From: Pseudomonadota bacterium
GTDB lineage: Bacteria > Pseudomonadota > Gammaproteobacteria > Burkholderiales > Burkholderiaceae_C
Assembly (NCBI GenBank): GCA_963204815.1
Contig: CAUJHQ010000115.1
Location: forward strand, 62,001 to 126,000
Direction: 5' to 3'
Length of the DNA: 64,000 nt
Position numbers and translations under genes: made by a program. The notes under the pieces were generated by a model. The model did not search any database. It saw nothing but the letters and a program-made list of their open reading frames with translations, and was not told the DNA's origin. This document shows, piece after piece, positions 9,348-17,852 of the stretch. How positions within the stretch are numbered: position 1 is the stretch's first letter; the number at the start of each line of letters is the position of its first letter.

Positions 9348-10526
9348 GTGAGCAGCAGCGCCGACGACCCCTACGCGATCCGCGCCGCGAATGCCGAGCT
9401 GCTGTCGCTGGCGCTGATCGACGCGCGCAACCACACGCTGCGCTGGTTCGCGGCGTTTGCCGACCGCGACGCCGTCGACTACACGGTCGTCGACATCGTC
9501 GAGCGCGCCGGGCAGTACCAGGACGACTGGATCGCGCGCAATCTGCAGCGCAGCCGCGGCGAGTCCTGCGCCGCCGACGCGCCGCGCCTGCCACCGGTCA
9601 ACGACCGCCTGATGGTGGACGGCGGCCGCCAGCACCACATGCCGCTGTTCGACGACCTTCAGGCCTGGCTGGTGCAGACGCTGGAGACCACGCTCGACCT
9701 GCTGCACACCGCCACGCCGGACGACGCCGGCCTGCACTTCTTCCGCCTCGCGCTTCGTCACGAGGACCGCCTGGGCGAGGCGCTGGCCGAACTCGCGGCC
9801 GAGCGCCAGCTGCCCGACGCCGCGCCGGCCGGCGTGCCGCCGCCGCCCTGGCGCACGCTGGCCGCGCGGCCGCCGCGCGAGCCGCTGTGGCTGCCGTCTC
9901 AGCGCCACTGGCTGGGTTCGCGCATGGGCGGCACGGTGCCCGAAGGTGAGCGCTGGGCACACGAGGTGCTGCTGCCCGAGTTCGAGATCGACGCCCAGCC
10001 GGTGAGCTGGGCGCGCTACGTCGAGTTCGCCGAGGACGCCGGCTACGACCGCCGCGAGCTCTGGTCCGACGCCGGCTGGGCCTGGGTCCAGAACACGTCG
10101 CGGCGCGCGCCGCGGCACATCGAGCAACTGCGCGGCGCCGTGCTGGTGCAGCGGCGCGGCCAGATGCAGCGCGTGGCCGCCAACCAGCCGGTGCTGCACG
10201 TGAGCCGCCACGAGGCCGAGGCCTGGTGCCGCTGGGCCGGCCGCCGCCTGCCCACCGAGCCCGAATGGGAGCTCGCCGCCATGGTGGGTGCCTCGCGCGG
10301 CTTCGTCTGGGGCGACGTGTTCGAGTGGGTCGCCGGCAGCGCGCGCGCCTGGCCGGGCCACGAGGCGGGCCCCGGCGCGCTCGACCGCGTGCCGCGCGGC
10401 GCGGCCGGCGTGCTGCGCGGCGCTTCGTGGATGACCCGCGCGCGCGAGCGCCATCCGAAGGCGCGCCGCTTCGCCCTCCCGGACCAAGATACGATGTTCA
10501 GCGGCTTCCGAAGCTGCGCCCTCTAG
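9348..10526 (+). CDS. EgtB/SenA-like protein of the SUMF1 family (392 aa)
   Basis: The layout is that of ergothioneine or selenoneine synthases: an N-terminal DinB-like helical domain (to about 160) and a C-terminal SUMF1-type domain (about 195-392), with the family ending VLRGASW ... FSGFRSC. The NHTLRW box (H29) and LALRHED (H138) look most like SenA of Burkholderiales. These enzymes use an iron triad, with the last two His in the pattern HX3HXE; here the motif reads H138-E-D-R-L142-G-E144, so the third ligand seems to be Leu. No senB glycosyltransferase or senC (selD-like) gene is adjacent. The GTG start at 9348 is the first of the frame. It may be an inactive or altered paralogue. Confidence 0.65.
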   Translation: MSSSADDPYAIRAANAELLSLALIDARNHTLRWFAAFADRDAVDYTVVDIVERAGQYQDDWIARNLQRSRGESCAADAPRLPPVNDRLMVDGGRQHHMPLFDDLQAWLVQTLETTLDLLHTATPDDAGLHFFRLALRHEDRLGEALAELAAERQLPDAAPAGVPPPPWRTLAARPPREPLWLPSQRHWLGSRMGGTVPEGERWAHEVLLPEFEIDAQPVSWARYVEFAEDAGYDRRELWSDAGWAWVQNTSRRAPRHIEQLRGAVLVQRRGQMQRVAANQPVLHVSRHEAEAWCRWAGRRLPTEPEWELAAMVGASRGFVWGDVFEWVAGSARAWPGHEAGPGALDRVPRGAAGVLRGASWMTRARERHPKARRFALPDQDTMFSGFRSCAL

Positions 10527-10550
10527 AAGAACCGTCCCGCAGGAGACCCC

Positions 10551-11024
10551 GTGACCCGTCTATCCCTCACCGTGAACGGCCGCGCGACCGACGTCGACGT
10601 CGAGCCGCAGACCCTGCTCGTCGAACTGCTGCGCGACCGCCTGCAGCTCACCGGCACGCATGTCGGCTGCGACACCAGCCAGTGCGGTGCCTGCACGGTG
10701 CAGGTCGATGGCCGCGCGGTGAAGAGCTGCACGATGCTCGCGGTGCAGGCCGCCGGCCGCAGCGTGACCACGATCGAAGGGCTCGCGCAGGGCGAGCGGC
10801 TGCACCCGCTGCAGGACGCCTTCGTCGCCTGCCACGGCCTGCAGTGCGGCTTCTGCACGCCGGGCATGATCATGGCGGCGAACTGCCTGCTGTCGCAGAA
10901 CAAGGCGCCGAGCGACGACGAGGTCGCGCACGCGCTCGAAGGCAACCTGTGCCGCTGCACCGGCTACGTCAACATCGTCGCCGCCGTGCAGACGGCCGCC
11001 AAGACGCTGCGGGGAGAAGGCTGA
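10551..11024 (+). CDS. coxS: [2Fe-2S] subunit of a CO-dehydrogenase/xanthine-oxidase family enzyme (157 aa)
   Basis: The small iron-sulfur subunit of a three-subunit molybdenum hydroxylase, carrying electrons from the Mo site to FAD. The plant-type cluster ligands are C40, C45, C48 and C60; the second cluster has C99, C102, C134 and C136 (QCGFC and CRCTGY). GTG start with an AGGAG ribosome site 6 bases before it. Its stop overlaps the start of the large subunit gene (TGATG). The FAD subunit is encoded at 22663-23448 on the other strand. Confidence 0.92.
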   Translation: MTRLSLTVNGRATDVDVEPQTLLVELLRDRLQLTGTHVGCDTSQCGACTVQVDGRAVKSCTMLAVQAAGRSVTTIEGLAQGERLHPLQDAFVACHGLQCGFCTPGMIMAANCLLSQNKAPSDDEVAHALEGNLCRCTGYVNIVAAVQTAAKTLRGEG

Positions 11025-13354
11025 TGGACACGCTTCGATTCGGCAGCGGCCTCGCGGTACGCCGCGTGGAAGACCCGGCGCTCGTGCGCGGCCAGGGCCA
11101 GTTCACGGACGACGTGCAGCCCGCCGGCCAGCTCTTCCTGCGCTTCGTGCGCAGCACGGTGGCGCATGCGCGCATCACCGGCCTGGACGTCGACGCCGCG
11201 CGTGCGCTGCCCGGCGTCGTCGCCGTCTACACCGGCGCCGACCTCGAGGCCGCCGGCGTCAAGCCCTTCGTGTTCCCGCCCGCGTTCCCGCGGCCGGACG
11301 GCAAGCCGATGGCGTCGCCCACCAAGCGCGTGCTCGCGGTCGGCCACGTGCACTACGTGGGCGACCCGGTGGCGATGGTCGTCGCGCAGAGCCGCGACGC
11401 CGCGCGCGCCGCCGCCGACGCGGTGATGGTCGAGTACGACGAACTGCCGGCGGTGGTCGACGCCGTCGCCGCCGCCCAGCCGGGCGCGCCGGCGGTCTAC
11501 GCCGGCGCGGCCGACAACATCTGCGCCGAGATGCGCCACGGCGACCGCGCCGCCACCGACGCCGCCTTCGCGCAGGCGGCGCACACGGTGTCGCTGGAGA
11601 TCGTCAACCAGCGCCTGGCGCCGAGCCCGATGGAGCCGCGCAGCGTGCTCGCCTGGGTGGCCGACGACGGCCGCCTCACGCTGCGCGCGTCGAGCCAGAT
11701 GCCGACCGCGGTGCGTGACGGCGTGGCCGGCGTCATCCCCGGCCTGTCGGCCGCGAACGTGCGCGTGCTGGTGGGCGACGTCGGCGGCGGCTTCGGCATG
11801 AAGACCGGCTGCTACCCGGAAGACGTGGCCGTGGCGTTCGCCGCCTGGACGCTGAAGCGGCCCGTGAAGTGGCAGGCCGAGCGCCTGGACGACTTCCTCG
11901 GCGCCGTGCACGGCCGCGACCTGACGAGCAAGGCCGAGATGGCGCTCGACGCGAACGGCAAGGTGCTGGCGCTGCGCGTGCGCTCGTGGGCCAACGTGGG
12001 CGCCTACCCGGGCGTGGCCGGCGTCGCCATCCAGGTGCTGATCGGCCCCTGGGTCACGACCAGCATCTACGACATCCGCACGATCGACCTGCAGATCACG
12101 GCGATGCTCACCAACACCACGCCCACCGGCCCGTACCGCGGCGCCGGCCGGCCGGAGGCGATCTACACCACCGAGCGCCTGTTCGACGCCGCCGCGCGCA
12201 AGATGGGGCTCGACCCCGCCGAGCTGCGCCGCCGCAACATGATCCGCCCCGAGCAGTTCCCGTACACGAACGCGATGGGCCAGGTCTACGACGTCGGCGC
12301 GTTCGAGAAGGTGCTCGACCAGGGCCTGGCGCTCGCCGACTGGCAGGGTTTCGACGCGCGGCGCGCGGCATCGAAGGCCAGAGGCAAGCTGCGCGGCCGC
12401 GGCATCGCCACCTTCCTGGAATGGACCGGCGGCAACGCGCTCGAAGAGAACGTCACCGTCGACGTCACCGCCGACGGCTTCATCGAGCTCACGTCGGCGA
12501 CGCAGGCGATGGGCCAGGGCATCGCCACAAGCTACGTGCAGCTGGCGCACGACGTCTTCGGCGTGCCGCCGGAGAAGATCCGCGTGCTGCAGGGCGACAC
12601 CGACCGCGCCAACGGCTTCGGCAGCGCCGGCAGCCGGTCGCTCTTCACCGGCGGCGCGGCGGTGCGCGTGGCCGCCGAGCGCACGGTCGACGAAGGCCGG
12701 CAGCTCGCTGCCACCGCGCTGGAGGCACCGGCCGCCGACATCGAATACAAGGCCGGCCGCTTCACGGTGGCGGGCACCGACCTCGGCATCGGCCTCTTCG
12801 ACCTGGCGGCCAAGCAGCCGGCCACGCGCATCACCGTCAGCGGCAAGGCGGCGGCGAGCGCGCCCAGCTGGCCCAACGGCTGCCACATCTGCGAAGTCGA
12901 GGTCGACCCGGCCACCGGCGAGACCACGCTGGTCGCCTACGCGTCGGTCAACGACATCGGCCGCATCGTCAGCCCCGACATCGTCAAAGGCCAGGTCGAG
13001 GGCGGCGCGGTGCAGGGCATCGGCCAGGCGCTGTGCGAGCGCATCGCCTACGACCGCGAGAGCGGCCAGCTGCTGAGCGCCAGCTACATGGACTACGCGA
13101 TGCCGCACGCCGACGGTTTCCGCGCCTTCAAGACCGCGTTCGACCAGAGCGTGCCTTGCAAGACCAACGGGCTGGGCGCCAAGGGCGTGGGCGAGCTCGG
13201 CACCATCGGCGCCACGCCGGCGGTGGTGAACGCGGTGATCGACGCGCTCGCCTCGGCCGGCCTCGGCCGCGACGCCGAACGCGTGCAGATGCCGCTCACC
13301 GGCGAGCAGGTCTGGCGCGCGCTGCGGCGCGAGTTCGACGCGCCGTTCGCCTGA
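11024..13354 (+). CDS. coxL: Molybdopterin-binding large subunit, form II CoxL-like (776 aa)
   Basis: Catalytic subunit of a xanthine-oxidase family molybdenum enzyme. Cofactor-binding segments are visible (VGGGFGMK, AYPGVAG-type, QAMGQGI, GSAGSR), as is the catalytic Glu in GVGELG near the C-terminus. True (form I) CO dehydrogenase has an AYXCSFR loop; the matching loop here is PYRGAGR, the form II type, whose substrate is generally not established to be CO. It overlaps coxS by one base and is followed by a strong hairpin shared with the convergent TIR-globin gene. Confidence 0.92.
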   Translation: MDTLRFGSGLAVRRVEDPALVRGQGQFTDDVQPAGQLFLRFVRSTVAHARITGLDVDAARALPGVVAVYTGADLEAAGVKPFVFPPAFPRPDGKPMASPTKRVLAVGHVHYVGDPVAMVVAQSRDAARAAADAVMVEYDELPAVVDAVAAAQPGAPAVYAGAADNICAEMRHGDRAATDAAFAQAAHTVSLEIVNQRLAPSPMEPRSVLAWVADDGRLTLRASSQMPTAVRDGVAGVIPGLSAANVRVLVGDVGGGFGMKTGCYPEDVAVAFAAWTLKRPVKWQAERLDDFLGAVHGRDLTSKAEMALDANGKVLALRVRSWANVGAYPGVAGVAIQVLIGPWVTTSIYDIRTIDLQITAMLTNTTPTGPYRGAGRPEAIYTTERLFDAAARKMGLDPAELRRRNMIRPEQFPYTNAMGQVYDVGAFEKVLDQGLALADWQGFDARRAASKARGKLRGRGIATFLEWTGGNALEENVTVDVTADGFIELTSATQAMGQGIATSYVQLAHDVFGVPPEKIRVLQGDTDRANGFGSAGSRSLFTGGAAVRVAAERTVDEGRQLAATALEAPAADIEYKAGRFTVAGTDLGIGLFDLAAKQPATRITVSGKAAASAPSWPNGCHICEVEVDPATGETTLVAYASVNDIGRIVSPDIVKGQVEGGAVQGIGQALCERIAYDRESGQLLSASYMDYAMPHADGFRAFKTAFDQSVPCKTNGLGAKGVGELGTIGATPAVVNAVIDALASAGLGRDAERVQMPLTGEQVWRALRREFDAPFA

Positions 13355-13364
13355 TCGCGGCGGC

Positions 13365-13395
13365 GGCGCACGCGCGCGTCAGCCGCGCGTGCGCC
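13365..13395. terminator. Perfect 12-bp hairpin between convergent genes
   Basis: GGCGCACGCGCG (13365-13376) and CGCGCGTGCGCC (13384-13395) are perfect inverted arms around a 7-base loop. It starts 10 bases past the coxL stop and covers the last codons and stop of the convergent gene. No T-run follows on either side, so it may be a pausing or RNA-stability structure rather than a classical intrinsic terminator. Confidence 0.45.
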
Positions 13396-15271
13396 GCGCC
13401 GCGGTGGCCAGCATCTCGGCGCGCACCGGCGCGAACAGCGCGCGCCACGCCGCCGCGATCTCGGCGCGCTCGCTTTCGCTGTCGCCAGCGGCGACGAGCG
13501 CCTGGTCCAGCGTCGTCAGGAACGCGGCCTCGAAGTCGGCGAAGTGCGTCGCGTCGAGGCCGAAGCCGGCGTGCGACGCGGCCAGCGAGTCGATCGCCGA
13601 CGGCTCGGCGCCGGGGGCGAAGTTCAGCACCGCCTTCAGGCCGTCGAGCAGCTTGCGGTGGTGCGTCTCGTCGGGCACCGGACCGTGGCTGCCGCCGCGT
13701 GCGCGGCGCGCCCGCTCGAAGATTTCGCGCGACGCCGGCGAGCGCGTGAAGAAGGCGTCGTAGAAGGCGTGCGAGAACGCCAGGCTCGCCGCCACGCCTT
13801 CCCACGCCGGCGTGACGACGCGGCGGTAGGCGTACTTCGCGAGCGCGCGGTCGGCGCTTTCCAGCGTGCGCAGGTGCGCCAGCACCTCGCGCATCGGCGC
13901 CCGCGCGCGTTGCGCGGCGTCGGCCGACGCGAGCTCGGCGGGGTCGCCCTGGAAGCGGTCTTCCGGCTTCGGCGCCAGCAGCCGGCGCACCAGCCGCGCC
14001 AGCTGCACGTGGCGCGGCGCCCAGGCAGCCTGCGCCAGCACCGCGAGCGGGTCGACCGGCTGTTCCTTCTCGCCGACGATGAACAGCGTGCGCCCCTCCA
14101 AAAGCTCCAGCGCCAGCAGGCCCAGGAAGTACTGGTCGCCGCGCACATCGGCCTCGCCGCCGGCCAGCTTCTCCGGCAGCAGGTAGGTGCCGTTCTTCGG
14201 GCCGACGATGTGGCGGAAGGTCTGCGGCTCGAAGAAGTGCCAGAGGAAGTTGGTGACGCCCACCAGCGACACCTGCGGCCGCATCGTCGCCGCGTCGTAG
14301 TAGATGTTGCCCGGCACCAGCGGGCCCATCAGGTGCTGGTAGGGCCGGTCGGCGCCGCCGTCCCACGGCACCGGCGGCAGGCCGTGCAGCAGCGCCAGCG
14401 CCTCGGCGACGCGCCGCAGCACGATGCGCACGGTGTCGGCCGTGAAGTGGCGCTCGGCCGGCGCGCGCGTGGCGTCGGCGCGCAGTTCGTCGGCCAGCGG
14501 CGTGCCACGCGCCAGCTCGCTGAGGATGACGATGCGCGCCTCGTAGCTCTCGCCGTCGATGAAGACGTCGGTGGTGCGGATGATGGACGGCGAGTTCAGC
14601 TCGCGGCAGGCCCGGCTGACGTCGAAGAACAGCTGCCGCATGCGGTGCAGCGGCGTGTTCGTCAGCACCTTGATGACGACGTCGTCGCCGTTCGGGTAGA
14701 GGCCGCGGCAGACGATGGAGAAGTCGCCGGCGTCGAGCGCCTGGATCGGCGTGATCAGCGCGCCCGAGCTCGAGCGCGCCAGGATCGGCCGCACCGCGGC
14801 GACCACCGGGTCCTCGGTCTTCAGGCGCGGCAGCAGGTCGCCGGCGACGACCTCGCAGCAGCGCAGCAGGTGGGCGTCGCGCGCCGGGCCCTCGGGCAGG
14901 TCGGAGATGGCGCGTGTCACCGGTTCCTGCACGGCCTGCAGGTCGGCGAGTTCGGACCACTGCCAGCCGCAGGGTTCGACGAGGATCCAGTGCACCGCCA
15001 CCAGCTCGTTCAGGTGGCGTGCCTTCGCCAGCGCGGCCAGCTCGCGCCGGCACCAGGCCGACACCAGGTAGTCGGGGCTCACCAGCACCACCGCCGCGGC
15101 GGCCTGGCGCAGCTGGCCGCGCAGCGTGTCCTGCCAGTTGCTGCCAGCGGCGATGTCCTCGTCGGTCCAGACCTCGCAGCGGTCCAGCAGCATGCCTTCG
15201 AGGTGCTTCTTCACACGCCGCATCACGGGCTGGTCGAGGTGCGAGTAGCTGATGAACAACGAACCCTTCAT
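13379..15271 (-). CDS. TIR - pseudokinase - globin fusion protein (630 aa)
   Basis: Three domains are visible. Residues 1-150 are a TIR domain (FISYSHLD, WTDEDI) with a candidate catalytic Glu at E77 in SAWCRREL. Residues 180-445 follow a Ser/Thr kinase plan: VVIK lysine K201 is kept, but the HRD motif reads MGP before LVPGN (D replaced by P317) and DFG reads GVT, so it is probably a pseudokinase. Residues 473-622 are globin-like: B-helix FYDAFF with Y504, H538 in the distal position exactly 29 residues before the proximal H567 in LAASHAGFGLDATHF, and an H-helix AWRALFAPVRAEM, close to Vitreoscilla haemoglobin in pattern. No membrane segment. The start at 15271 begins right at the TIR fold. 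Function unknown; a haem-gated TIR protein is an inference. Confidence 0.85.
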   Translation of the reverse strand: MKGSLFISYSHLDQPVMRRVKKHLEGMLLDRCEVWTDEDIAAGSNWQDTLRGQLRQAAAAVVLVSPDYLVSAWCRRELAALAKARHLNELVAVHWILVEPCGWQWSELADLQAVQEPVTRAISDLPEGPARDAHLLRCCEVVAGDLLPRLKTEDPVVAAVRPILARSSSGALITPIQALDAGDFSIVCRGLYPNGDDVVIKVLTNTPLHRMRQLFFDVSRACRELNSPSIIRTTDVFIDGESYEARIVILSELARGTPLADELRADATRAPAERHFTADTVRIVLRRVAEALALLHGLPPVPWDGGADRPYQHLMGPLVPGNIYYDAATMRPQVSLVGVTNFLWHFFEPQTFRHIVGPKNGTYLLPEKLAGGEADVRGDQYFLGLLALELLEGRTLFIVGEKEQPVDPLAVLAQAAWAPRHVQLARLVRRLLAPKPEDRFQGDPAELASADAAQRARAPMREVLAHLRTLESADRALAKYAYRRVVTPAWEGVAASLAFSHAFYDAFFTRSPASREIFERARRARGGSHGPVPDETHHRKLLDGLKAVLNFAPGAEPSAIDSLAASHAGFGLDATHFADFEAAFLTTLDQALVAAGDSESERAEIAAAWRALFAPVRAEMLATAARRTRG

Positions 15272-15338
15272 CGCGGTTCCCTTCGCGCGGCGCGTCGCCG
15301 CAGAATCGCCGGACGCCGCACCCTACGCCGCCCGCACC

Positions 15339-16082
15339 ATGCCGTCAGCCCCTAGCACCCCCCCGCGCGCCGTGCTCGTCGTCGGCGCCGGCGACGCCAC
15401 CGGCGGCGCCATCGCGCGCCGCTTCGCCCGCGAGGGCTACATCGCCTGCGTCACGCGGCGCACGGCCGACAAGCTGCAGCCGCTGGTCGAGCGCATCCGC
15501 GCCGACGGCGGCCAGGCGCACGGCTTCGCGTCGGACGCGCGCGACGAGGCCGCGGTGGCGGCGCTGTTCGCGCAGATCGAGCGCGACATCGCGCCGCTCG
15601 ACGTGGTCGTGTTCAACATCGGCGCCAACGTGCGCTTCGCCGTCACCGAGACGACCGAGCGCGTCTACCGCAAGGTCTGGGAGATGGGCGCGCTCGCCGG
15701 CTTCCTGGTCGGCCGCGAGGCGGCGCGCCCGATGGCGCCGCGCGGCCGCGGCACCATCCTCTTCACCGGCGCCACCGCCAGCCTGCGCGGCGGCAAGGGC
15801 TTCGCCGCCTTCGCCGGCGCCAAGCACGCGCTGCGCGCGCTGGCGCAGAGCATGGCGCGCGAACTCGGGCCGCAGGGGCTGCACGTGGCGCACGTGGTGA
15901 TCGACGGCGCGATCGACACCGAGTTCATCGCGACGAACTTCCCCGAGCGCTATGCGCTGAAGGCCGAAGGCGGCATCCTCGATCCCGAGGCCATCGCCGA
16001 GGCCTACTGGCAGCTGCACCGCCAGCCGAAGAACGCGTGGACGCACGAGATAGACCTGCGACCCTGGATGGAGACCTTCTGA
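15339..16082 (+). CDS. Short-chain dehydrogenase/reductase-like protein with Phe in place of the catalytic Tyr (247 aa)
   Basis: Rossmann-fold SDR protein with the nucleotide loop VGAGDATG (residues 15-22) and NIG (93-95). The catalytic serine S148 is present, but the YxxxK motif reads F158-A-G-A-K162, so the proton-donating tyrosine is missing. Similar proteins with this change are known in proteobacteria, so it may be a stable subfamily. I chose the ATG at 15339; an earlier in-frame ATG (15252) would overlap the divergent TIR gene and add 29 non-family residues. The stop overlaps the next start (TGATG). Confidence 0.85.
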   Translation: MPSAPSTPPRAVLVVGAGDATGGAIARRFAREGYIACVTRRTADKLQPLVERIRADGGQAHGFASDARDEAAVAALFAQIERDIAPLDVVVFNIGANVRFAVTETTERVYRKVWEMGALAGFLVGREAARPMAPRGRGTILFTGATASLRGGKGFAAFAGAKHALRALAQSMARELGPQGLHVAHVVIDGAIDTEFIATNFPERYALKAEGGILDPEAIAEAYWQLHRQPKNAWTHEIDLRPWMETF

Positions 16083-16672
16083 TGGCCAAGACGGTGGAGT
16101 TCTTCTACGACTTCGGCAGCCCGGCGAGCTACCTCGCCTTCAAGCGCCTGCCGGGCATCGCCGCCGAGCGCGGCGCCACCATCGTCTGGCGGCCGATGCT
16201 GCTGGGCGGCGTGTTCAAGGCCAGCGGCAACACGAGCCCGGTGACGGTGCCGGCGAAGGGCAAGTGGATGGCGGGCGACCTGCAGCGCTGGGCCGCGAAG
16301 TCCGGCGTGCCGTTCGCGTTCAACCCCTTCTTCCCCGTCAACACGCTGACGCTGATGCGTGGCGCCACCGGCCTGCAGATGCGCCAGCCGGCCGACTTCG
16401 CGCGCTTCAACGACATCGTGTTCGACGCCATGTGGCGCACGCCGCGCAACCTGGGCGACGCCGCCGTGCTGGCCGCGCTGCTCGCCGAGCACGGCTTCGA
16501 CGCGGACGCGTTCGCCGCGCTGGTGGCCGACCCCGAGGTGAAGGCACGCCTGGTCGCGACGACCGACGAAGCGGTGCAGCGTGGCGTGTTCGGCGCGCCG
16601 ACCTTCTTCGTCGGCGGCGAGATGCATTTCGGTCAGGACCGGCTGGACTTCGTGCGCGACGCGCTGGCCTGA
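16082..16672 (+). CDS. DsbA-family 2-hydroxychromene-2-carboxylate isomerase-like protein (196 aa)
   Basis: Thioredoxin-fold protein of the kappa-GST/HCCA isomerase family. The N-terminus FFYDFGSPASYLA has the active-site serine (S13) in place of the CXXC cysteines, and the C-terminal GVFGAPTFFVGGE motif holds the cis-proline. In the family it isomerises 2-hydroxychromene-2-carboxylate in naphthalene breakdown using glutathione; many homologues have unknown substrates. It is translationally coupled to the SDR gene upstream and overlaps the convergent coxE end by 40 bases. Confidence 0.88.
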   Translation: MAKTVEFFYDFGSPASYLAFKRLPGIAAERGATIVWRPMLLGGVFKASGNTSPVTVPAKGKWMAGDLQRWAAKSGVPFAFNPFFPVNTLTLMRGATGLQMRQPADFARFNDIVFDAMWRTPRNLGDAAVLAALLAEHGFDADAFAALVADPEVKARLVATTDEAVQRGVFGAPTFFVGGEMHFGQDRLDFVRDALA

Positions 16673-17835
16673 TCGACACCGGCCAGCACCGCGGCCAGCG
16701 CCTCCAGGCTGGCGAGGTTGTGCGCCGGCAGGAAGGCGTCGACGTGCGGCAGCATCGCCTTGATGCCGCCGGCCTTCGGCTCGAAGGCGTCGAAGCGCAG
16801 CAGCGGGTTCAGCCAGACCAGCCGCCGGCAGCTCTTGTGCAGGCGCTCCATCTCGAAGGACAGCGCACGCGTGTCGCCGGCTTCCAGGCCGTCGGTCACC
16901 AGCAGCACGGTGGCGCGGCCGCCGAGCACGCGGCGCGCCCAGTGGTGGTTGAAGTCGTGCAGGCACTCGCTGATGCGGGTGCCGCCGGACCAGTCTTCCA
17001 CGTCGCGCACGACCTGCGCGATGGCGAGGTCGGGGTCGCGCTGGCGCAGCGCGCGCGTGGTGCGCGTGAGGCGGGTGCCGAAAACGAAGCTCTCCACGCG
17101 CGCCTCGGCATGGCCGAGCGCGTGCGTGAAGTGCAGCAGCATGCGCGAGTAGCGGCTCATCGAGCCCGAGATGTCGGCCAGCACCACCAGCGGCGCCGGC
17201 CGCACGCGGGCGCGGCGCCAGCGCAGGTCCCACAGTTCGCCGCCGTGGCGCGCCATCGCCTGCAGCGTGGCGCGGCCGTCGACGCGGCCGGGTTGGGCGG
17301 CACGTGCGAAGCGGCGTGTCGGCAGCCGCTCGAAGAAGGGCGCGATGCGGTGCAGCAGGCGCTGCGCGGTGCGCCACTCGTCGGCGCTCATGCGGTCGAA
17401 GTCGGCCTTGCGCAGCGCTTCCTGGGCGGTGCCGGCGGTGAGCGCAGGCTCGGTGTCCGGCTCGGCGGCGGCGCCCGAGGCGTCGGCCTGCTGCGCGGCC
17501 TGTGCGTCGGCCAGGCGCCGGTTCTCAGGTGCGGCGTCGGTCGCGTCGGCCACGCCGGCCGGCAGCGCGGCGGCGGCGACGGGCGCCTGCCAGAAGAGGT
17601 CGAAGGCGGCGTCGAACAGCTCACGGTGCTCGACGCGGTCGACGAAGCAGGCCGCCAGCGTGTCGCGGAAGTCGGCGCGCGAGGCCAGCCCCGCCACCGG
17701 CAGCGCCAACAGCGCGAGCTGTATGCGGTCGGTGCCCACCGGCAGGCCGGCGCCGCGCAGCAGGCGGCCGAAGTGCATCACGTGCTGGGCGAGGTGGCCG
17801 GAAGCGGGCAGGGTGGTCATGGCGTGGCCGGTCAT
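16633..17835 (-). CDS. coxE: CoxE-like VWA-domain protein (400 aa)
   Basis: A protein of the CoxE family, which works with the AAA ATPase CoxD in maturing the active site of CO-dehydrogenase-type enzymes. The C-terminal half is a von Willebrand A domain with the MIDAS motif DISGSMS, then T and D residues further on (GGTRISE, VTDGLEAGD). The N-terminal half holds the conserved start (HFGRLLRGAGLPVGTDRIQ) and an Ala-rich linker. An in-frame ATG at 17820 is an alternative start. Its partner coxD lies about 3.9 kb away on the same strand, with five plus-strand genes between. Confidence 0.9.
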   Translation of the reverse strand: MTGHAMTTLPASGHLAQHVMHFGRLLRGAGLPVGTDRIQLALLALPVAGLASRADFRDTLAACFVDRVEHRELFDAAFDLFWQAPVAAAALPAGVADATDAAPENRRLADAQAAQQADASGAAAEPDTEPALTAGTAQEALRKADFDRMSADEWRTAQRLLHRIAPFFERLPTRRFARAAQPGRVDGRATLQAMARHGGELWDLRWRRARVRPAPLVVLADISGSMSRYSRMLLHFTHALGHAEARVESFVFGTRLTRTTRALRQRDPDLAIAQVVRDVEDWSGGTRISECLHDFNHHWARRVLGGRATVLLVTDGLEAGDTRALSFEMERLHKSCRRLVWLNPLLRFDAFEPKAGGIKAMLPHVDAFLPAHNLASLEALAAVLAGVDQASASRTKSSRS

Positions 17836-17852
17836 TGTCGCGGCTCGACCCT

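Noticed and set aside
11024-13354. True carbon monoxide dehydrogenase
   Set aside because: The AYXCSFR active-site loop of form I CoxL is absent; the loop reads PYRGAGR, so oxidation of CO cannot be claimed.
13379-15271. Active Ser/Thr kinase, or a Thoeris/CBASS-type defence gene
   Set aside because: HRD and DFG acids are missing, and no ThsA, cyclase, nuclease or other defence partner is adjacent on either side.
15252-15338. Earlier start for the SDR gene
   Set aside because: It overlaps the divergent TIR gene start and adds 29 residues that do not fit the family; the Rossmann fold begins shortly after the ATG at 15339.
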